The translations under genes and the position numbers were made by a program. Under the pieces are notes generated by a model. The model searched no databases. It saw only the letters and a list, made by a program, of their open reading frames with translations, and had not been told where the DNA came from. From NCBI GenBank assembly GCA_963747345.1, contig CAVVFA010000008.1, forward strand, positions 372,001 through 436,000: DNA of 64,000 nt, in the 5' to 3' direction. Origin of the DNA: GCA-2746795 sp963747345. GTDB lineage: Bacteria; Chloroflexota; Anaerolineae; Promineifilales; Promineifilaceae. This document shows positions 1-9,200 of the stretch, one piece after another; position 1 is the first letter of the stretch, and each line of letters opens with the position of its first letter.

Positions 1-275
1 GTGCGAATGCGCGGCGTATAGAAAACTTGCCCGACACCGCCGCCGTAAACAGCAACCTTGGGTGTGGAGCGCAGTTCTTGGTCGAGCCGGTCTGTGATTT
101 CGGCCGGGCTGACATTAAGATGTTCTAAGATTTGGGGGACGGCACCGTCTTGTTGTTCGAGAAGAGCCAAGAATAGATGCTCGGTATCGACCTGGGTGTG
201 TCCGTACCGTTGGACTATTTCGTAAGCACGGGCTGCTGCATCTTGTGCTCGTTCAGTAAATCGATCAAATCGCAT
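1..275 (-). CDS. Clp ATPase N-terminal part (ClpC/ClpB type), cut by window edge
   Basis: This is the first 91 codons of a gene that runs off the left edge. The visible protein starts MRFDRFTERAQDAAARAY and continues with GHTQVDTEHLFLALLEQ, the Clp N-terminal (double Clp-N repeat) signature of AAA+ unfoldases that feed ClpP or act as disaggregases. A Gly-rich stretch near residue 80 (YGGGVGQVFYTPRI) is typical of the linker between the two Clp-N repeats. The start is supported by an AAGGA ribosome site 7 bases upstream. ClpC and ClpB cannot be told apart without the ATPase domains. It reads leftwards, and its promoter must lie in the 100-base gap before the neighbouring gene. Confidence 0.9.
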   Translation of the reverse strand, partial: MRFDRFTERAQDAAARAYEIVQRYGHTQVDTEHLFLALLEQQDGAVPQILEHLNVSPAEITDRLDQELRSTPKVAVYGGGVGQVFYTPRIR

Positions 276-374
276 AAGTTTATCCTTAAATTTCTTTTTA
301 ATGGTAAAAGACCAGGAAACTATATCTTAACAAGGTTGGATTTCCGTAAGAATTGAGCCATTCCTAAAAATGCG

Positions 375-821
375 TTACCAAACTCGTGTGCCTTCATGCT
401 CATACCCATCGCCCCAGGCCAGAATTTTATGCGGGGTGATTTCCAGGAGTCTGAATTCGTCGCTGTCGTCGTAGCGAAAATCCCATTCATACTTATCATA
501 AAAGTAATTGGCGAGTGTGTCTACCGTTTGATGGGGGGCAACGTGGGCTTCACCTTCAATGAGGATGGCAAAACCGGTGTCGGGCAAGGCCAGGGAGACG
601 TTTTGATTGTGGTACAGGTTGACGAATTTTTGGGAGTAGGAGCCGGTGGCGATGAAGATGCGGCCGTCGAGCCAGACGAACCAGATGGGGACGAGATGGG
701 GTCTGCCGTCACTGCGGACGGTTGCCAGCCAAATGGCTGATTCACGCCCGAGTCGGGCTTCGATGGCACGCCAACGTTCTGGGTTTTGTCGTCTCACGGG
801 AATGCTTGCCTTTTCCTTCAC
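375..821 (-). CDS. pyridoxamine 5'-phosphate oxidase-like (PPOX class) flavin/F420-binding protein
   Basis: The 148-residue protein has the split-barrel fold signature of the PPOX superfamily. An N-terminal strand ATVRSDGRPHLVPIWFVW is followed by GRIFIATGSYSQKFVNLYHN, which normally contacts the cofactor phosphate, then SLALPDTGFAILIEGEAHV and a C-terminal strand ending in ITPHKILAWGDGYE. Length and motif order match the small stand-alone enzymes often annotated as F420-dependent or FMN-dependent PPOX proteins. The sequence does not show which cofactor or substrate is used. It lies between the Clp ATPase gene and a spacer with hairpin repeats and is probably transcribed alone. Confidence 0.85.
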   Translation of the reverse strand: MKEKASIPVRRQNPERWRAIEARLGRESAIWLATVRSDGRPHLVPIWFVWLDGRIFIATGSYSQKFVNLYHNQNVSLALPDTGFAILIEGEAHVAPHQTVDTLANYFYDKYEWDFRYDDSDEFRLLEITPHKILAWGDGYEHEGTRVW

Positions 822-1139
822 TTAGCTCAAGTATTTGCGCAAGTTTTACCACGAATAGGGTGGGGGGCAAAGTATACTGTCAACGGGCATAATCTGACGT
901 TTTGTCTTCTAGTTGCATGTGGCAAGTTGCAGGTTGCAAGTGACTATTGCAAGAGTCACTTGCAACCTGCAACATGCAACTTGCCACCCATTAAAATGTA
1001 ACTTTATGACCACGCTGAGTATAACGTCGTTTTATGGTTGAGTTGGTGGTTGGATCATGGATTGTTGCTGATGGGGGTGAAATATGATGCGTGATGCGTG
1101 ACCAAATGACTGGCACACATCACGCATCACATATCTTTC
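822..1139. repeat. spacer with two inverted repeats of iterated words
   Basis: There is no convincing gene in this 318-base spacer. At 926-945 and 954-973 there is a perfect 20-bp inverted repeat with an 8-base loop, built from the word TTGCAACC. At about 1084-1133 a second inverted repeat is made from GATGCGTGATGCGTGA and its complement, and it lies just after the stop codon of the DsbA-like gene that reads leftwards. Both could fold as RNA hairpins at transcript ends. Related TTGCAACC words recur at 12.5, 14.0, 14.9 and 21.1 kb, and the ATGCGTGATG word recurs at 35.6 kb. Confidence 0.7.
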
Positions 1140-1856
1140 TTATTGGGCAGCTAAGGCCGCATCAATAACTCGTTCAAATTCAGCAAAAGGCAGCGCCCCC
1201 GCGACGAGTTCGCCATTGATAATGAATGATGGCGTGGACTTAACGCCAAGTTCAACCCCATTTGTGAAACCAGCTTCTATATCGTCCTGATATTTATCGG
1301 AATCCAGGCAGGTATTGAAGGCTTGTTCATCCAATCCTATCAGGGCCGCAAATGATTCCAGGGCAGTGTCGTTAAAAGTGCCACGATTTTCGCCGTTTTG
1401 ATTTAAGAATAGGGTGTCGTGATAATCCCAAAAAGCATTTTGCTCATTGGCACATTCAGCGGCTTCAGCGGCGCGAATGGATTCTGGGCCTAAGAAAGCA
1501 TAATGATTAAATTCAAAACGGACTTGCCCTGTTTCTCCATATTTCTCGATGAGTTGTTGGGAAGTGCCGAGGGTAAATTGGCCGCAGTAAGGGCATTGGA
1601 AGTCGGAGTATGCTTCAATGAGAACGGGCGCGTCTGCTGGCCCCCATGTTTTGCCGTCGGTGATGGCTGGCGTGTTTAGGATGTTGGGTGGTTGGAAGCT
1701 TGCTTCTGCTTGTGCTGCTCTTGTTTGCTGCATCCAGAAGATCAGGCCACCGATGATGATGATGGCGATGAGGCCCATTCCTGCGTATAGGATTCGTTTT
1801 TTCTTTTGTTGAGCTTGGCGTTGTTCTCGTCTCGCCTGGACGGATTTTTTAGACAT
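1140..1856 (-). CDS. membrane-anchored DsbA-family thiol oxidoreductase
   Basis: The protein (238 residues) has a basic N-terminus, one membrane segment at about residues 22-42 and an extracytoplasmic thioredoxin-fold domain. The active-site motif CPYC is at residues 88-91 (SDFQCPYCGQF). The cis-proline loop is seen near the end as KSTPSFIINGE. This is the Thioredoxin_4/DsbA layout of enzymes that form or shuffle disulfides in exported proteins. The two further cysteines around residues 134 and 182 fit the alpha-helical insertion of this family. The start has a GGAGG ribosome site. The gene stands alone. A MITE lies just upstream and a hairpin repeat follows its stop codon. Confidence 0.9.
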   Translation of the reverse strand: MSKKSVQARREQRQAQQKKKRILYAGMGLIAIIIIGGLIFWMQQTRAAQAEASFQPPNILNTPAITDGKTWGPADAPVLIEAYSDFQCPYCGQFTLGTSQQLIEKYGETGQVRFEFNHYAFLGPESIRAAEAAECANEQNAFWDYHDTLFLNQNGENRGTFNDTALESFAALIGLDEQAFNTCLDSDKYQDDIEAGFTNGVELGVKSTPSFIINGELVAGALPFAEFERVIDAALAAQ

Positions 1857-1941
1857 GGGATGCCTCCATAGGTATGTCTCGTTTTTGTTACACGGGTTTA
1901 GAAAAGGACAGATTACCGGTTGGTGGGTTCTGTTTCTTGCT

Positions 1942-2068
1942 TAGACTTGTTCCTGAATAAAAAAGGGACACTGATATTGTCAAACGCTGATAAAAAACCT
2001 CAGTCTTCGACAGTATCAGTAGTATGAGTGTTCTAAAAATTTACCCTAGCTATTTGGGAACAACTCTA
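1942..2068. mobile_element. MITE copy 1 with terminal inverted repeats and TA duplication
   Basis: This is a 123-bp non-coding element (1944-2066) bounded on both sides by TA. The left end GACTTGTTCCTGAATA and the complement of the right end GAGTTGTTCCCAAATA are inverted repeats with three mismatches. Inside lies a long imperfect hairpin beginning GACACTGATA. A near-identical copy is at 2829-2945, and a core-only relative at 18.4 kb. TA target duplications and short inverted ends are what IS630/Tc1-mariner transposases leave, so a parent element of that kind is inferred. No transposase is in the window. Confidence 0.75.
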
Positions 2069-2095
2069 GTTTTTTGTACTAATTTAGTGGTTTGC

Positions 2096-2434
2096 CTAAA
2101 CGAGGCGGGGAGGTGGTGTGGGCGGGGTGGCAACGGCCGTTTCTGCCGTTGAGATTGCTGCTGCCAAAAGGTTGATAGCCCCTGAATTTGTGGGTATACC
2201 AGCTAAGGCTGGCTGCATGAGCGCGTAGCAGGGGCAGTGATGGCTGGTTTCTGCCACTTCGGTTGTACGGGTGATGTCGGCGCAGGGGATTTCTGGCGTG
2301 GGGATGGGGTCGGGAACGGCTTGCCCTGAGCTGGCCGAAGTGGCCGTTTCTTGACCACAGGCCGAATTATCAACGAGTGTCATGGGGCGCATGACCAACA
2401 GGAAAATAAGGATGCCAAGAAATCGTCGTGCCAT
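2096..2434 (-). CDS. small exported proline/threonine-rich protein, doubtful
   Basis: This 112-codon frame starts with a plausible signal sequence (MARRFLGILIFLLVMRPM). It is followed by a low-complexity Pro/Thr/Ala/Ser-rich region with several cysteines (residues about 26, 51, 68, 70) and ends TPPTPPPRLV. I do not recognise a family. No clear ribosome site precedes the ATG. It sits between the two MITE copies, and one AACGGCCGTT palindrome is read here as ETAVA. It may be a small lineage-specific secreted peptide or a chance frame. Confidence 0.35.
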   Translation of the reverse strand: MARRFLGILIFLLVMRPMTLVDNSACGQETATSASSGQAVPDPIPTPEIPCADITRTTEVAETSHHCPCYALMQPALAGIPTNSGAINLLAAAISTAETAVATPPTPPPRLV

Positions 2435-2826
2435 AGCGCCGCATTGTAGCAGATGCTGAGCGCGAACTCGACCTGTTTCTGCACAATCTCACCGTATATT
2501 AAAAAGAGGGATGAAGGGTGAGGGATGAGGGATGAAGACCGGCATATATGGGGGCGAGGCATGTTTTAAGAAGGATGTAAGAAGGATATAAGGAAGGATG
2601 TAAGGAGGATGTAGGGAGGACGAAGCCAGGATGGTTGGGGGAGCGGTGGGGGTATGGGTGGGGAGAACTGGGGCGAAAACGGCCGTTTTGCCTGTATATG
2701 GTGGAGACGGGGACGGGAAGTTGATTTTAGGCTGTGCCGTATATGGGGGTGCTAATTGTGAATTGTGAATTGGGAATTGTGAATTGTGAAGTGGGGGCGG
2801 GAGGGGTAACGGCCGTTTTTACTCCC
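2435..2826. repeat. non-coding spacer of tandem short words
   Basis: I see no gene here. Instead there are blocks of imperfectly repeated words: GGGATGAGGGATGAAG around 2505-2535, AAGGATGTAAG repeated about five times at 2568-2620, and AATTGTGAATTGTGA repeated at 2753-2795. There are also AACGGCCGTT copies at about 2678 and 2811. The region is G-rich on the plus strand. Confidence 0.6.
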
Positions 2827-2947
2827 TAGACTTGTTCCTGAATAAAAAAGGGACACTGATACGGTCGAACGCTGATAAAAAACCCCCTCAGTGTTCGACC
2901 GTATCAGTGTCCTAAAAATTTACTCTGGCTATTTGGGAACAACTCTC
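2827..2947. mobile_element. MITE copy 2
   Basis: This is the second copy of the element at 1944-2066, in the same orientation and 117 bp long (2829-2945). The ends are GACTTGTTCCTGAATA and the complement of TATTTGGGAACAACTC. The internal hairpin has arms at 2851-2875 and 2888-2912 with a single mismatch over 25 bp, better preserved than in copy 1. TA flanks the left side, but the right flank is TC, so the target duplication is not intact here. Confidence 0.75.
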
Positions 2948-2979
2948 CTATTTAATACTGGTAAGTAACTTTCCAAAGT

Positions 2980-3264
2980 CTAAACGGCTAGTTCCAACGT
3001 TACTTGCCGCCCGGCACGTGCTTCTAAGGTGATGAGCATCTCCAGGCTAAATTTTTCCCACTTACCACGGGTTAAATCAGATATTCTTGACTGGGTAACG
3101 CCTAGCTGCTGCGCCGCTTCTGTCTGCGTCATGCCACTGGCTTCAATGTATTCTCGAAGGTCTGTCATGAGTTTTGCTCTCATGTGTAAAATAGCTGATT
3201 CGCCAGACTCAAATCCCAGGTCTGAAAAAACATTGCCACTCGATTCAATGATGGGTTCACTCAT
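2980..3264 (-). CDS. HigA/XRE-family antitoxin
   Basis: The protein is a 94-residue DNA-binding antitoxin. The central part, MTQTEAAQQLGVTQSRISDL followed by TRGKWEKFSLEMLI, is a Cro/XRE helix-turn-helix, with MTQTEAA as the first helix and VTQSRISDL as recognition helix. The upstream toxin gene ends 4 bases before this ATG, and a GAGGA ribosome site lies in the toxin's last codons. This ATG was chosen over an upstream in-frame start inside the toxin gene because of that ribosome site and because homologues begin in this way. HigA-type proteins neutralise the toxin and usually repress their own operon. Confidence 0.88.
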   Translation of the reverse strand: MSEPIIESSGNVFSDLGFESGESAILHMRAKLMTDLREYIEASGMTQTEAAQQLGVTQSRISDLTRGKWEKFSLEMLITLEARAGRQVTLELAV

Positions 3265-3268
3265 TTTA

Positions 3269-3583
3269 TTAATCCTCAATTTGTCGATATCGACGTTGCG
3301 CCAATTCAATATCTTCAAGACGTGTTTTCTGTGATTTCTTCTGAAATGCGTGAAGCACATAAATCGCATCAGCGAATTTTGCGACATATAAAACGCGCCA
3401 TTCGCCTAATACACGGATGCGAATTTCCCGAACACCTGAGCCTACATTGTGCATCGGTTTCCAGTCAGACGGATCATGTCCCCGCTGAATGGCGTAAAGC
3501 TCAAACCCCACTTGCCGCCGCGCTTCTGCGGGGAAATTGCGGACATCATCCAGACTGGTGCCAATGAATTTCAGGGACTTCAT
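3269..3583 (-). CDS. HigB/RelE-like toxin (phage Gp49-like family)
   Basis: The 104-residue protein has the pattern of the HigB/Gp49-like branch of the RelE superfamily of ribosome-dependent mRNA interferases. It shows SLDDVRNFPAEARRQVGFEL at the N-terminus, VGSGVREIRIRVLGEWRVLYVAKF as the central sheet, and AIYVLHAFQKKSQKT with the basic C-terminal segment. Toxin-before-antitoxin order is characteristic of higBA. The toxin and antitoxin genes are 4 bases apart and clearly co-transcribed leftwards. The Arg/Lys-rich C-terminal segment that usually holds catalytic residues is present, so the toxin looks intact. Confidence 0.88.
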   Translation of the reverse strand: MKSLKFIGTSLDDVRNFPAEARRQVGFELYAIQRGHDPSDWKPMHNVGSGVREIRIRVLGEWRVLYVAKFADAIYVLHAFQKKSQKTRLEDIELAQRRYRQIED

Positions 3584-3960
3584 AGTGTTGATTATACAAG
3601 TGTTTAGATATTTTTGCGAGATGTTTTAGGGTAACGGCCGTTTTGCTCCCTGTTGAGTACTGGGGTGTGGCTCGGTTCAAAAAACGGCTACAGCAGCTAG
3701 CGGAGGTACTAATTGTGGAATGGTGAAGTGTGAAGTGGTGGTGGGGGGTAACGGCCGTTAAGATGTAAGTTGTTCTTTGTACATGATAAATGTCACAGCT
3801 ATTGCCTGTCAAAATACACTTGTAAATGTCAACTGGGGATGCTTCAATAACTAAAGTGCCTATACCCTGTAATAAGATATTCGAAAATTCACATTCTTTA
3901 GATTTTTGATGACGCTTTATAAATCCGAACTTGGATTTGTAAAGCCCTGAGGAGGTTGTC
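3584..3960. other. non-coding spacer between divergent genes
   Basis: This 377-base spacer separates the leftward higBA pair from the rightward FG-GAP gene and should carry both promoters. It contains AACGGCCGTT at about 3633 and 3751, and a short AAGTGTGAAGTGG word repeat near 3722-3745. I see no further gene. A long minus-strand frame across it is the shadow of the FG-GAP gene. Confidence 0.5.
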
Positions 3961-5282
3961 ATGATCATGTTAAAGAAGGCCACCCCATTGGTGGGAGCAA
4001 TGTTTCTTATTGTTTGGAGCGCAGCTTTAGTTTTTTCAATAGGGTCTGATGTTGATTTGAGCAGTAGTGGTACTCGTATCAATAATATTCGTACCAGCGA
4101 AACCAGTCTGGCTGAGAATTGGGTACAGGTTGCTAAATTTAGTGCAATAAATGGGCAGGAGAATGATTTTTTTGGTACATCAACCAGTTTTAATGGGAAG
4201 ACCCTCGCTGTTGGCGCGACCAATGCCTTTAATTATCAAGGGGGAGTATTCATTTTTGAAGAGGACGATGGAGGAGCTATCAATTGGGGGCAAATGGTTA
4301 CACTTACTAATGGGTTAACGGGATCAGCATATGGTGTGGCCGTAGGCTTGGCTGGTGATACGCTGGCAGTAGGGGCTCATTCGTTATTAAATAGGGGTGC
4401 TGTTTATATTTACGAACGAAATCAAGGGGGTGCTAATAATTGGGGCTATATCACAAGGATAAATAGTCCAACACCACAACCTGAAGGATATTTCGGTATA
4501 TCTCTCAGCCTTGAGGGTGATAGATTGCTTGTTGGGGCAGATGAAGCCTCCGTTAATTCAGCATATCAGGGGGCTGCCTATATTTTTGAACGCAATCAAG
4601 GTGGGCTAAACAATTGGGGTTTAGTGAAAGAGTTGTTGGCAGACGACGGGGAAACAAACGATGCATTTGGTGGATCAGTTAGTTTAAGTGGGGATACAGC
4701 AGCCATCTATGCAGGGGGCGTTGACATTGGTGGTAACAATAGCCAGGGTGCATTTTATATTTTTGAGAAAGATAATGGGGGAGTCGATAATTGGGGGCAG
4801 GTCATCAGCGTAACCCATAGCAGTGGCGTGGATAGCGACTTTAACGATAACAATTATCTTAGTGGTGATACATTAGCAGTTAGTACAAATGCAGATGAGA
4901 TAATTTTCTTTGAAAGAAATCGCGGAGGTGCCAATAACTGGGGGCTTGCGCCAATAAAAATTGACCCTGGTACTGGGTTTGCTGGGTTTGATTTGACAGA
5001 GGATCGTTTAGCCGTGGCTGTACCTGCTGCTGGAGGTAAGGCTGGTGTAAATGTCTATAGCCGGAATGAGGGGGGGCAGATGCTTGGGGATTAATAGCGA
5101 ATATGATAACTGAAGATGTACCTAGCACGACATCATTTAGTGTCAATCAGGCAGGAACTAATATCGCTATAGCGTCTGCCTATATGACGTATGACGGTCA
5201 TGTTCAACAAGGGGGAGCTTACATTTTTACTAATTATCAATATATGAACTATCTACCCATGATTATTAAGGGTTCAGAATAG
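3961..5282 (+). CDS. secreted FG-GAP repeat (beta-propeller) protein, frameshift near 5077
   Basis: An exported protein with a signal sequence in the first 30 residues is followed by about seven FG-GAP-type repeats of 50-60 residues. Each contains a phrase like FGTSTSFNGKTLAVGA and ends VFIFE or YIYERNQGGANNWG. Such repeats build integrin-like beta-propellers at the cell surface. The frame stops early at 5094. Adding one base to the G-run at 5069-5077 restores GGADAWGLIANMITEDVPS and a natural C-terminus ending NYLPMIIKGSE at 5282. A hydrophobic YLPxxxK-like tail is common at the ends of exported Chloroflexota proteins. The shift is in a homopolymer, so a sequencing error is the simplest explanation. 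A GAGGAGG ribosome site precedes the start. Confidence 0.8.
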
Positions 5283-5350
5283 TGGATAAAATTTTCTGGT
5301 GCCTCGCGCAATAAATTTAATTCGCCCACCGTAGTTATTGCGTGCCACGC

Positions 5351-5383
5351 AGATTGGACCAATCTTGGAGATTGGTCCAATCT
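5351..5383. terminator. perfect 15-bp hairpin
   Basis: AGATTGGACCAATCT is followed after 3 bases by its exact complement. The hairpin lies between the end of the FG-GAP gene and the convergent minus-strand frames, so it could terminate transcripts from both sides, although no strong T-run follows. Confidence 0.55.
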
Positions 5384-5414
5384 CTGTCTCGCTATGGATA
5401 CGCGCATTCAACTG

Positions 5415-5700
5415 TTATCGAAGTGTATCGTTCAGTTCTTTTGCGACTGACTCCATGATAGCTAACAATTCATCAAAGAAAGATTGGTCATTAAACTTGC
5501 GCAAATCAACACGGTAATCACCGTGCTTGCCTTCGGGAAAGAAACCAATTTTAGTTAGTTTTGAGGCCAGTTTATCTGAATCAAAGCCAACAACAGTATT
5601 CAAGTAACCATAAACCGGTAATTTTACTCCAGGCTTACTTTCCGAAGCGATTAAGTATAGTACGGATATAGGCTTCTTTTAGGACTCTGCCATTCTGCAC
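5415..5700 (-). pseudogene. C-terminal fragment of an unrecognised protein
   Basis: An open frame of about 95 codons reads KPISVLYLIASESKPGVKLP and ends SFFDELLAIMESVAKELNDTLR before its stop. It has no ATG. The only possible start is a TTG at 5603 with no good ribosome site, and a stop codon lies just upstream. It overlaps the end of the TIGR02391-like fragment. I do not recognise the family. It may be the tail of a gene whose front has been lost, or belong to the same damaged stretch as its neighbours. Confidence 0.35.
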
Positions 5701-6168
5701 GGGTTTGTAAAGCATAAATTCTAAATGGGATGGTATTTTTTGCGCTAATTGGTCTAAATCCTAACTCCATACATTTGCCAACAAAGCTTCGGTAGCGGTT
5801 AAGAGCAGCAGACGTTAATGGTTTTTCTGCTTCTGTAAAGACCATTTCTACATATTCTGGCAAGGGGGGAGGGAAATTATCCGTCCGTTTCAAGATAATC
5901 AATAGCAAATTAATGAAATAGAGGATGGATTTCCCTTCGTCGTTTCCGTAGCCGACAAAAGTGTGGGCTGTAGGATTACGGAAGGGCTTGAAACCCGCCA
6001 GCATACAATTCTCGCAACCCCTCTCGCTCTTGTTGTGTTGTTTCCACAGCTGTTTTGCTTAGAGTGCCGTGTTTCAGAGTTGAAAGGATAGTTTGCTAAG
6101 GCTGTGCCAGTCATGCCATCTTGTCCAGATGCCTCACGGAGCCTGTTAAACGCTTCTAATAAAACTAG
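5651..6168 (-). pseudogene. TIGR02391-family (Ymh-like) protein, truncated and frameshifted
   Basis: Joining two frames gives a protein with LLEAFNRLREASGQDGMTGT, then TTQQEREGLRELYAGGFKPF, then RNPTAHTFVGYGNDEGKSIL. The Gly-Thr segment and the RNPxAH motif are what I know of the conserved hypothetical TIGR02391 family, in which the RNPxAH histidine is near-invariant. The shift is near 6030. The N-terminal third is missing: a stop codon precedes LVLLEAF at about 6168. Members are often found near restriction-modification and other defence genes, as here, but no biochemical role can be read from the sequence. Confidence 0.55.
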
Positions 6169-6298
6169 ATAGCGCTACCGGACTGCTAGAATCCAGACAA
6201 AATCGTGGATCATCCGCACCGGATGAGATTTTCGCATCCTTTGAGAAAGTGCCTCGATCCAACTGCCCGGCAAGATGCGCCATTACTTGTTCAGTATT

Positions 6299-9200
6299 TC
6301 ATTGACTATCTCGCTGTCTGTGAAAATCGCTGTATTTCAAACTTAAGACTCCTCTATGAATATCCAACGGCGGCAGGTTGTTTACAATTTCGACGGTTTC
6401 CAGGCTGACGGTGATGACTTGCTTGATGAGGCGCAGGATATAGGTTTCGTCGTCGAGGTTGTTGGGGTCGTTGGTGATGCCGCTGCGTGTGTCGGTGCTG
6501 ACGCGGTACTGGTCGATGACCCAATCGAGGGCGGAGCGGTTGCCTAGTTTGTAGCTGAATGTTTGCGGCGGGATGCCGGAAAGGGTGAGGAAGTCGTTGT
6601 ACTTTGAGGCTGGTTTTGTCTTTGCTCAGGCGCATTTTTTCGACGCGGTAGTTGAGGGGCAGGTCTGGGTTTTCGTGATGGGTGAGCGGGTATTGGGGCT
6701 GGGTTTCGTAGTGGACGTGGAGGTGGGCGAGACGTTCACCGGCTTGGACGAAGTGCCAGAAATGGGCGGGCTGCACGAAGGGGATGCGCGGCAGTTCGCG
6801 GCGCAGGTTGGCGGCGTAGGTTTCGCGGTAGGCGGGATGGTGGAGCAGGGCGTAGATGTAGTGGAAGATGTGCCACTTGTCTAGGTCTAGCGAAGACCCG
6901 AAGGGTTTGGTTGTCGTGGCATCGGCTTGTTGGGTGTTAAACCCTTCGGGTCTGGGGGCGGCGGCGTATACCTCGCGGAACTGGGCCAGCGCCCAATCGG
7001 TGATGTTTTCGCGGCGCTGGCTGCCGTCTGCGGCGTAGGTGTAGAAGGGGAAGCATTGCGTTTGTCGCCCACCGTACATCAATGCATGGGATCTGATTTG
7101 AGATTAGAACAACAAAATGGAATCTGTGAATGCATTTACAACACCAATATACACGATTTTCAGCTTCGGCTTGAGTCATGTTGGGAAAATAGTTGTGAAT
7201 TGATAACACCTGTCGATCATTGAGAGTACGGTGATCAAAGTAAAAATACGTTTGAGCAGTAAACGGACTGTATATGAGCTGGCACTATATTTTGCTTCAT
7301 TGAAATCAACTAAAGTTCGTCGTTTAGCACTGATTCCTTAAAGTACTGCGATCCATTGAACCTTGTCATCAGCTATACAAACTCGTCGATATTTACTCTA
7401 GCGTTCCAGACATTTGGTATCTATGATGCTTCGACATTGTAATCACTACAAATATTGTTTGATACGAGTTTCTAATGCTTTGTCACTGGAATTGTAGACC
7501 ACACCATCACGATTTGTTTTTACACCAAGCTAGAATAGTTTGAAAAACACGTTGTCAGTTTTCTTCTGCTCGTTTGCTTCTTTTGATGCCAAGTGGAATA
7601 AAATTTTGAAATGTCGTCACTTAAATCGCTTGTTAACCAGTATGCTCCTTGTTATCTGGGGCAAGGTTTCCCATTGTACATTTTCCTGTAGAGACGTTGC
7701 ACTCTTTCGAGAAAATCGCAACTTTTCCTCTTTGCGCCAGAATTCATCAAATCGTGCATAAAATATCTTCGGCATTTCTTTGATTATCCTTTTACGAATG
7801 AGAAAGCTGATGCTATACTCCCACTTGAATTCCAAAAACATTATGTGTTGTGCCTGAGAGTTTAGGATTTCTGCGCACATTTCCACCCAAATCGAGAATG
7901 TAAACGGCATCAAAATCTTGTGCAGATGCTTTCGCATCCCATCAAAGGCAATGTCATCAACAAAACTGTTGTTGGTTACAAACGCAACAATGCCTTCATC
8001 ACCAATTCGATCTGTATGCCCAGCGAAACGCTTTGACGTAGGGATCGTACAAAGCATTCTTGATAGGTTGCATTTGAATCTTTGACGTAAGTTTCAGCAA
8101 CGCGCTCGTCAAGCACTGGGTATGTGCGGTTTTTGCTGTTGTCGTTTTCGTTCACCTGACGGGCGTTATACGGCGGGTTGCCGATGATGACAAAGATGGG
8201 CGCGTTCTTCTGGCGCACCACGCGCTGCGTGTTCTCCGGCGCAAACAGGGGCATCTGCCGCCCTTCCGCCAGTTCAAAGGTATCTACCAGCGAGATGCCG
8301 TCAAACGGTTGGTAGCGTCCCGTCAGTTCATACGTATTCATGCTCTATGTTCATGCTGGCGATGTAGTAGGGCAGCAGCATGACTTCGTTGCAAAAGAGT
8401 TCGTGGGCGTATTTGTGGGGCAGTTTGCTCTTGGGCATCTGGCGCATGGCGCGTAAGATGAAGTTGCCGGTGCCCACAAAGGGGTCCAATATCGCCACCT
8501 CGTCGCTTGCCAGTCCCTCCGCTTTGCCAAATTCGCGCTTGAGAATGTCGTCCACCGAGCGCACCATAAAGTCCACGATGGGCTGGGGCGTGTAGACGAT
8601 GCCGTGGGTGTCGGCCACTTTGACGCTGAAACCCTGGAAGAATTTCTCGTAGACGGTGTTGAGGAAGTCTTGTTTTTCGCTGTAGTCTTTGATGGTGGCG
8701 GCGGTGGTTTCGATGGCGCCGTAGAAGCGGTCGAGGCTGTTGAGGAAGTCGGCGCGGCTGAAACTGCGGCTGGTGAGGGCGCTGATGACTTTCTCTATTT
8801 CGCGGGCGATGATGTTGCGCTGGGCGAAGTCGGGGTTGTTGAAGACTTTGCGGAAGATGCGCTCGGTGAGCAAGTGCTGGATGAGCATTTCTTCGACGGC
8901 GTTGTCGGAGAGGTTGGGGTTGATGGCGTCGCGCATGAGCGTTTTGAAGTCGGTGAGGGCGGCTGCTGAATTGTTTGTTTTGTTTGCGCTCGGTCTCGAT
9001 GAGGACGAGCAGGCTTTGGGCGAGTTCGGGCACGCGCTCTTTGAATTCGTCTACGGCGACGTCCCATTGGGCGTATTCGGGCGGCTGGTATTCGCAAAAC
9101 AGGCGGAGCACTTCGACGAGTTTGTCGGGTTGGGTGATGTCGTCGTCGAAGAGAGAAACGGCCGTTTTGCACCAATATGGCGCGGGCGGGCGCTTGAAAG

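Noticed and set aside
1942..2947. A composite transposon formed by the two MITE copies around the 112-codon frame
   Set aside because: There is no transposase, no evidence that the segment moves as a unit, and the gene inside is itself doubtful.
3546..4223. Minus-strand frame of 225 codons across the FG-GAP gene start
   Set aside because: It overlaps the well-supported toxin gene and the FG-GAP gene, has no ribosome site and no family resemblance.
6169..6298. A gene in the gap between the TIGR02391 remnant and the restriction gene
   Set aside because: There are only short frames with stops. A small ATCCGCACCGGAT palindrome is present but nothing more.
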